From Gnetum montanum (Eukaryota; Streptophyta; Gnetopsida; Gnetales; Gnetaceae), in NCBI GenBank assembly GCA_015680685.1, contig MNCI01036463.1, positions 943,228-1,007,227 of the forward strand: a stretch of DNA of 64,000 nt, written 5' to 3'. The translations under genes were made by a program, and so were the position numbers. Below, piece by piece: positions 56,935 to 64,000 of the stretch (the first letter of the stretch is position 1; every line of letters starts with the position of its first letter). The notes under the pieces are model-generated. The model was not told where the DNA came from. It ran no database searches and saw only the letters and a list, made by a program, of their open reading frames with translations.

Positions 56935-57927
56935 TGTTAATATAGTATATGAAAATGTGAACATAATTTCTGTTTTGATGAGAGTGATTACTCTAGCAAG
57001 TATTCTAATTATTAGAGCAGTTACTTTAATTATGAGAGTGGTTACTCTAGCAGTTACTCTAGGAGTTATTCTAATTATTAGAGAGGTTACTCTAGTGGTT
57101 ACTTTAGTAGTTATTCTAATTATTAGAGTGGTTACTCTAATTATTAGAGTAGTTGCTCCCAAGTCTATAAATACAGTGCCCAGGCGCACAATTGAAATAA
57201 AAGTTTTTTAGTAGTCAAGTAATGAAACTGTTGTAGTCTATTTGAAAGTTAGAGTATTTTCCAAGTGCTCATAGCATGAGGTCTAAGTGTGGATGGATCT
57301 TTATTCGAGCATTGTGTACTTGAGCACACCTTGTGTATGGCAATAAAGATGAGCTCTTTGATTCATCCTTGCAGCACTTGAGATTTTTTTTTCTTACGCA
57401 TTTCTTTTATTTTATTTTCTTATGCTTTTATTTTATTTTATGAACTTTACATTTATGTTATTAGCACAACAATTCATTTTGATCAATTAAGAAAATCATT
57501 AAATTACACAAACACGACCACTTCGAGCATGAGTGTAATGCTTGGTAACCTAGTAATGATTAGCATTTGGTAATCCCAATAGTGTTGCACTAGTTTAGGA
57601 TGTGTACGGCAAGTGAGAACGGATGCTGGTGTTAGGATTAGTTAGAACTTAGTTAATGAGTAGTTAAGTTAAATTAGTCACTTAGTTACCTCTCTCCTTC
57701 CCTACTAGCGTAGGACATAAAAACATAAAAGCTATAACAATCATATGCCTCAAGCTTACTTAACCATACAATTGTGACATACAGGTAAGCTTGGGAAGAC
57801 AATGATCAACCAACTCATCCTTGTTCCACAAGGGTGCATAAGCACTTAGTCCTTGAAATTCAACCAGATCATGCGTGAAACACTTGTATTCATATGGTTG
57901 AGCGTAGGGGTACCTCGCCGCTCATCA
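56935..57927 (+). repeat. Element H 5' LTR (about 993 bp)
   Basis: The 3' end is clear: GCCGCTCATCA before the PBS. The 5' end is set at TGTTAATATAG (56935) and is uncertain by about 50 bases because of the 26-bp duplication. The U3 (56985-57155) is an array of CTCTAATTATTAGAG and GTTACTCTAG words. TATA box TATAAATA at 57166-57173, AATAAA (in GGCAATAAAGATG) near 57341. R-U5 aligns with B and C. Confidence 0.82.
57166..57173 (+). promoter_or_regulatory. TATA box of element H LTR
   Basis: TATAAATA follows AAGTC as in LTR C and precedes CAGTGCCCAGG, a block also found in LTR B. Expected start of transcription is about 57195-57205. Confidence 0.65.
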
Positions 57928-57928
57928 T

Positions 57929-57946
57929 TGGCACCGTTGTCGAGGA
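57929..57946 (+). other. Element H primer-binding site
   Basis: TGGCACCGTTGTCGAGGA matches the tRNA-Asp 3' end with three transition-type differences. Confidence 0.85.
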
Positions 57947-58063
57947 CTTAGTTGTTTGTGTGCTAATTAGAACTTAGGAAATCATTCACATCATTGGAAC
58001 GAATCCTTAGGGTTGATTGAGAAAATAATAAACAAGAATACATTGCACACTCAATAGACAAGT

Positions 58064-60350
58064 ATGTCTTCTTCTTTGTATGAAAGTGCCTCACCGCCTA
58101 GGTCTAAAATAGGAAACAATCAACGGTGTAATACACATGACGTTGATCTGCTAGTTCCTCAAGAAGTTCAAGTGGTATATATTCATCCTGGATGAGTATA
58201 TACCAGACTTCACCTTTATCCTACATCAAGATGAACAACTACATTGGTGAGACTTAGAAGGTAACATAGTGTTACCTCCCGATCGTTCAGTCCCAAGCAT
58301 GCTTCTTCATGCCCTTACACGAATTGGCATGCCTTACTTACATGCAGAATACGTTGTGCAAGACCATGACTCAAGAGAATACCATCCCATGGAGGTACAA
58401 TGTCAAAGGGATTTGCAATAGGAGACATCATAAGTCTTTGAAGGGTAAGTGGTTATAGGATGTTTCACATGTCTTAAGCGAAAATGAGGGTGGGGAACCT
58501 GCTTCAGGCAGTTGCCTACACAACGATGTTCCTCCTCTTGACTTTGGCCAAGGGGTTGTGTATCAGGACCTTCATTCCACTATTCATAACCCAGGTTCTG
58601 ATACCCATGAGCACAAAGGACTTGGAAAAGAAACATGAACTCATGATAAAGGTGGACATTCTAATCGCAATTGCGATCAGGGTCGAGATCACAGAAGAGA
58701 AGGTAGCAGATACCATCATGGTGATAGTTCTCCTTCTTCTTCACCTTCATCATCTCCTTCACTCTCTCCTTCAATATCTGGACATGGTCATAAAGAAAAA
58801 GACTATGGGGATAACATGAGGCAAAGTGGAAGTCACAAATTAAATAGCCAGGAAAGGGGATGAGGGCACTCCTAGAGAGTCATGACATAGAAGAAGGGAG
58901 AGTAGGGAACAACGTAGGCATCATAGACACCATGGATGAGACAATCATGATGAACCCCTCCTTGCTACTTGAAGTATGTTGGACATGACTGAGGCTATTA
59001 GAATTTCAACAAGGCATCAGAAAGATAGTAGCATGAAGATATTAGATATGAACAACATCCTACGGTTTGAAGGGGGATACAATGCTGATCCTCAAAATCA
59101 TTTACAAGCATTCCATGATGCGTGTGCCTTACAAAACATAGAGAATGAATGGCAAAAACTTAAGTTATTCCCATGGACATTAGTTAAAGAAGCGGAAAGC
59201 TGGTATCGGTCTTTAGAATTGGAATTTATTCGTAGGTGGAGTACTATGTTAGAACTATTTAATGACAAGTACCAAATGTACTCTCGAGTGTCCAAGGCTG
59301 GAAACAAGGAGGACATGAACCCTTCGATGCTGCCATGGGCTAATACTATGCACTGTTACATCATTGTCCTGGCCATGGTTATTCACAAAGGGATCAACTA
59401 CGCCATCTTGTGGATGGGCTTAGGCATGAAACAAGAAGAACCCTTGGACTTATGCCCAAGGAGGACTATCCGAGCTTAGGTCCCATCAAATTCAAAGACT
59501 ATTGGAGCAAGTTGCTAAGGAAGAAGGTGAGCTATGAAAGAGAGAAAGTGTAGAAGAGTATAATCGAGATCCTTCCCTTTGGAAGAGGGGAGTAAGATTT
59601 TGTGAGGATGAAGAAGAGTCACCACTCGAAGAGATGGTGAATAGGAAAACTTTGCCTATCCAAAAGATGACATCAGAAGTATTGACAAAGGTAGACTAAA
59701 TGTGGGATTCCCTAGACAATAGATTTCAAATTGTTTTTAAAATAGTAGAGGAGTCTAGAGAGCAAGGTTGTGAGAAAAGAAAAAAGAAAGAGGCTGAAAA
59801 TGCACGTAGCAAGGGTAAGGGTAAAGTTGTCATCATTGAAGAGGTTGTGGATTTGGAAATAGACAATGATAGTGGATGTGAGATATGTCAATATGACCAT
59901 CCTAAGGGATGTTTCCCTATAATCTCACATCTATAGGAGTCTAGGGTGTATGCACTCAACCCACGATTAAACAAAAGGCAAACACCCCAAAGGTTACCTT
60001 ATCCTCAAGGTAACCTAAGGTAGTTCCACCAACCCTTAACATATTATCCCAATGGAACTCTACCACAACCGATTGAGCAATATCAATAGTGGTAGCACCC
60101 ACAATCATGGGGAATGCCACCACTAAGGCAACAATATCCTTATTGGCAACCTAACCTGAATGGATATTATGTGTAGTAGCCAATCTCCCCACGTGACTTT
60201 ATTGGTCATGTCACTCCTCAACCTCACTACCAAGCCCATGAGTATTATGGGACTCCCTCTTATAGAGGTGATATTCTGCAAGCATATCATCCTTCTCATC
60301 CGGCTACATCTCTTCCACCAATAACTCCACTACCACCTGCTCCTGCGATG
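58064..60350 (+). pseudogene. Element H: Gag (decayed)
   Basis: ATG at 58064 (MSSSLYESASPPRSK). The N-terminal block is frameshifted near 58190. The Gag core is well kept at 58976-59290: ILDMNNILRFEGGYNADPQN, then HLQAFHDACALQNIENEW and KLFPWTLVKEAESWYRSLEL. A frameshift near 59300 follows. A Lys/Glu-rich part (59700-59936) ends in CEICQYDHPKGC, as in A. The tail is rich in Tyr, Gln and Pro. It would form the capsid. The core is the best-preserved Gag in the window. Confidence 0.85.
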
Positions 60351-61600
60351 CAAGGTGAAATTCCTACCCAGCTGCAACAACGTAATGTCACGAGGACTAT
60401 TAACTCTCAACCTACTATTGGTTCCAACAACCACATGAAGAAAAGACATTTCTTTAGAATCAATTGTCCAACCAAGCCCTTGCATTCACAATCAGCTGAT
60501 TCCTTAGATGCCTCAGTATCAATCAAAACTTTGGAGCCCCCTTCAACCCAATCACCACACTCAATGCATATGGTCATGCTAACACATGTCGTCACCGAGT
60601 GGATCAAAGCTGGCCACCTTTCTAGGAAATTCTCTGATCCCAGAGTCCTCTGATATACTTACAAATTTTTGGAAATGTGCCATGCAAGGCTCTTTTGGAT
60701 TCAGGTTCTGGTATCAACTTGATTTCTTAAGAAATGTACAAGGCCTGGAACCTGCCTCCATTGAAAAAGAGCAACATCCATCTAGAGTTGGCCGACTAGT
60801 CCATCACTATCTCATTGGGAATGGTGGAAGACATTGTTACCACTATTTGTGGGTGGTCTTACCTAGTTGACTTTCTAGTGATTCAGGTAAATGGTAAGGG
60901 GGGACTTCCCAATCATAATGGGAAGAGCATGGCTAAGCATCATTGACGCACACCTAGGAATCCATGATCTTTCCCTAGAAATATCAAATAAAAATACATT
61001 CATAAAGATCAAGAAGAAGAAAGTTCCATGCATCGCATACAAGGACACATGGTGTAATTGCGTGTAGAGGTCATGGTTTGTGCAAAGTTTAGCATTGCCT
61101 ACATGTAATTAGTGTGCACAAGTGATTAACATACAAAGATGCCTGTATGTAGTAGCCACACAATAAGAAGACACCTAGTGGTTGACAGCTGATCAAGAAA
61201 GTAGTTCATTCATATGCACGAAACCAATTGAGGGTTTGACTTGTGCTTACATCGATAGCATAGACGCATTAGAGTAAGTCCACCGCCAATTTCCAAGTCT
61301 TAACCTTGAAAATATCAATTGGGAGAAGTTGAAAATCCCTAAGAAATTTAACCAAAAGCTTGTTGAGCTGAAACCATTACCCACCAGTATAGAATACACA
61401 TTCCTTAAAAATGGAAAATAAGTAATTATCAACACTAAGCTTGATCCTCAACATAAAGAAGAATTTTTGAAGGTAATAAATAAATGGTCAGAAGCCTTCA
61501 CTTGGTTATATTCTGAATTAACTGGAATAGATCCTAGGATATGCCAACATAGAATTTACATTGACCCCTCCATAAAGCCTCGAAGACAACCGTAGAGGCG
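60351..61600 (+). pseudogene. Element H: aspartic protease and linker
   Basis: The linker (60348-60653) holds a Thr/Asn/Ser-rich stretch and LTHVVTEWIKAGHLSRKFSD. A frameshift at about 60650 precedes the retropepsin, VPCKALLDSGSGINLIS, with the LLDSG catalytic motif intact. The second half (MVEDIVTTICGWSYLVDFLV) is broken by another frameshift near 60895. The 61000-61600 linker leads to RT and matches B and C. Confidence 0.83.
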
Positions 61601-62837
61601 ATTGAACCCTAAGCTGAAGCAAGTGGTTAAGGAAGAAATTGAATAGCTTCTCAAGGCTGGGTTCATATACCTCATTGCTGATAGTGAATGGGTTAGCCCC
61701 TTAGTTATTGTTCCTAAAAAGGGAGGCAAATGGAGGGTGTGAATAGATTTCAGGCTACTAAATATGGCAACATTCAAAGATCACTTTCCATTACCATTTG
61801 TTGACCAAGTCTTAGATAGCATTGCAGGGCATCACTATTATAGTTTTCTAGATGGATATAGTGGATATAACCAAATACAAATAGCCCTAGAAGACCAAGC
61901 CAAGACTACATTCACCAGTCCTTGTGGAACATTCACATACAAACAAATGCCGTTTGGCTTGTGCAATGCCCCTGCAACATTTCAACGACTAGTTCTAAGC
62001 ATATTCCAACAGCAGATAGAGAATGGCATGGAGGTCTTTATGGACTATTTCTCTACTTATGGAGCAAAGTTTGATCAAGCCTTGGACCAGTTGGAGCAAG
62101 TGTTAAAAAGATGTGTAGAAACCAATTTGAGGCTCAACTGGCAAAAAATCCATTTGATGGTCCAAGAAGGTGTAGTACTAGGGCACAAAATCTCACACAT
62201 AGGGATAGAGGTAGACCTCGAGAAAATCAAAGTTTTCCAAGGAATTACCCGTCAACTAGAAACTGTTAAAGATATTCGGTCATTCCTTGGACACACTGGC
62301 TACTATAGGAGATTTATTGAGAACTTTTCAAAGGTTGCCAAACCATTGGTGGAATTAACAAAAAAAGACATACCTTTTGAGTGGACCAGGGAATGTGAAT
62401 TAGCTTTCCAAACTCTAAAATAGAATCTAGTAGAAACACCCATTCTACAAGCTCCTGATTGGTCCAAACCATTCCATATCATGACTGACACATCCAACTA
62501 TGCTTTAGAAGCTATACTTACATAGTTAGATGACCAGAAGTGTCCTTATTACATTCAATGTGCAAGTAGAAGTATCAATGGTGCACAACTTAAGTACAGT
62601 ACCATAGAGAAAGAATTAATGACTGTAGTATTTGTACTAGAAAATTTTAGACACTATGTATTGGGATATAAAGTATATATACATATAGATCATAGTGCAA
62701 TCTGGTTCCTCATGAATAAGCCAATGGTAAGCCCTTGTATCATACGATGGCTTGTAATCTTACAAGAGTTCAATTTAACTATGATCAATCACAAGGGCAC
62801 TGAGAATGTAGTTGCTGATCATTTATCTAAGTTGTGA
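61601..62837 (+). pseudogene. Element H: reverse transcriptase and RNase H (almost one frame)
   Basis: From EWVSPLVIVPKKGGKW (about 61690) to the end of the window the pol reading frame is kept, broken only by single nonsense codons. The open RT stretch 61764-62423 includes FKDHFPLPFVDQVLDS, FLDGYSGYNQIQIALEDQAK, QMPFGLCNAPATFQR, LGHKISHIGIEVDLEKIK and RSFLGHTGYYRRFIENFSK. The catalytic MDD is MDY (62040-62048), which would abolish polymerisation. RNase H: DTSNYALEAIL, YSTIEKELMTVVFVLENFRH and VVADHLSKL (ends 62837). Upstream stop TGA at 61741; others at 62421 and near 62526. It fits Athila RT throughout. Confidence 0.9.
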
Positions 62838-64000
62838 TGGGATAACAAAGAGGATGAGTATCCAATTTCTGATCATTTCCTTGATGAATTCCTCTTTACT
62901 GGTGTAGTGAATAATCAATCACCCATGAAGACAAATTGGTACAGTAGCATTCTTAACTATCTCCTCACCCAACAAACACCACAAGAGTTAAACCTTAAGA
63001 AGAAACAACAGTTTCTTCATTAATCCAAGTACTTTATGGAGATTAATGGGAAACTTTACAAAGTGTGTCCCGATGGCTTGGTTCGATGGTGTGTTCTCGA
63101 TATAAATCAATTGCAAGTTCTCCAAGATGCTCATGAGGGTCCTTGTGGGGGTCATTACACTGGGAGACAAATGGCCATCAAGATGCTGCTTGTAGGATAT
63201 TATTGGCCTACATTATTTTAGGATGCCCATCGTTTCATCCAATCATGTGCATGTTGTCAATGTGGTGGGGGAATGACTGCTAGAATGGAGGGTCCACAAT
63301 AATGGATTCAACTGTTAGCACCCTTCAACATTTGGGGAATTGATTTTATGGGGCCGATGACACGAATGTCCAATGGAAAAGTTTATATTATTGTTGCCAT
63401 TGATTACCTAACAAAATGGGCCGAAGTAGCTACTGTTAAAGATTGTACATCATCTATAGCTACATGATTTGTTCAATAACAAATCATAAATAGGTTTGGT
63501 GTGCTGCGTGCACTTATTTCAGATAATGGTACACACTTCATAGGTGCAACTTTTTGAAAATTAATGCAATGCTTAGGGGTTAAGCATAAATTGACTATAC
63601 CATACCACCCCCAAGCGAACGGTCAAGCAGAAGTCACCAACAGGGAGATTACAAAGATATTGACAAGAACCATTAGTAAGTTTAGGTGAGATTAGAGCAC
63701 TAAACTAAATGATGCTCTTTGGGCATACCACTCCACATGGAAACTCCCTATAGGCTACTCTCCCTATGAGTTAGTGTACGGTAAATTACCAATGCTTCCC
63801 ATTCAAACTGAGCTCTATACACTATCCATGGCATGTGACCTCAACCTTGACCTAGATCTAGCACAAAAACAACGGTTAGTAACCCTTAACTTGGTAAATG
63901 AAAATCGACTAGCTGCCCTATCATCTAACAAGTTACACAAGGCATTCAATAAACAACGTCATGACCTAAGGATTAGGAAAGTTAAATATTAACCAGGAGA
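62838..64000 (+). pseudogene. Element H: integrase (runs off the window)
   Basis: Same frame as RT. Zinc-binding part: HEGPCGGHY (63130) and CACCQCGG, where CxxC is kept. Core: GIDFMGP, ISDNGTHFIG, NGQAEVTNRE, so all three catalytic acids are present. Stops occur at former Trp, Gln and Arg positions (e.g. ATF-stop-KLM, FVQ-stop-QII, FR-stop-D-stop-ST). The C-terminal part opens at 63774 (YGKLPMLPIQTELYTLS) and continues to KVKY, then a stop and PG at the window end. The 3' region and 3' LTR lie beyond base 64000. Confidence 0.88.

Noticed and set aside
56875-57211. Open frames on both strands with repeated VTTLIIR-like residues
   Set aside because: Product of the U3 word array of LTR H; not coding.
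1-64000. tRNA, rRNA, telomere repeats, or an intact host or bacterial-type gene system
   Set aside because: None seen; all recognisable coding sequence is mobile-element derived and interrupted.

Overview
This is a eukaryotic, plant-type repeat landscape; I see no intact host gene, tRNA, rRNA or bacterial-style operon in 64 kb. Nearly everything recognisable is decayed mobile DNA: at least five related Ty3/gypsy LTR retrotransposons of the Athila lineage (A, B, C, E, H; F is an integrase fragment), a gag-protease-only Ty3/gypsy element (D), pieces of two LINE types, a foldback MITE, and Helitron-like pieces encoding DUF6570 and PIF1-helicase segments. Athila affiliation rests on the RT sequence style and on primer-binding sites matching the 3' end of plant tRNA-Asp. 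AT-rich, large, old and nested elements with many nonsense mutations fit a big seed-plant genome; a gymnosperm is my guess, not something the sequence proves.

Layout. 1-4145: element A on the minus strand (gag, start of protease, 5' LTR at 3189-4145; the rest lies left of the window), inserted into element B. 4146-10735: plus-strand B (protease, RT, RNase H, integrase, 2 kb non-pol 3' region, 3' LTR). 10736-12641: a short gag relic of another gypsy family and unassigned AT-rich DNA. 12642-14270: 5' LTR and N-terminal gag of element E. 14271-36344: element D on the minus strand (gag-protease at 33115-32436 and 22361-19534) with a decayed, apparently intron-containing plus-strand ORF at about 15418-18860. 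D is split by C, an LTR-to-LTR Athila copy at 22362-32435. 36345-37070: minus-strand integrase fragment F.

37071-45100: unassigned AT-rich DNA with two short minisatellites, then a plant-L1-type LINE relic (endonuclease at 41.1-41.9 kb, zf-RVT at 44.1-44.9 kb) with a degenerate Athila LTR between the parts. 45180-46620: ORF1 and the start of ORF2 of a second LINE type; 54360-56890 holds an endonuclease and RT of similar type. Between these lie a 464-bp hairpin MITE (46881-47344), a deleted Helitron-like copy (PIF1 helicase C-terminus with a 412-bp duplication), a second Helitron-like copy with an intron-containing DUF6570 gene, a 114-bp minisatellite and a 715-bp inverted duplication. 56935-64000: element H, plus strand, one 5' LTR and an almost colinear gag-pol that runs off the window end.

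The pieces do not form a working pathway. The informative biology is structural: nesting order, U3 promoter turnover, nonsense codons of the deamination type, an antisense ORF in D, and Helitron rearrangement.
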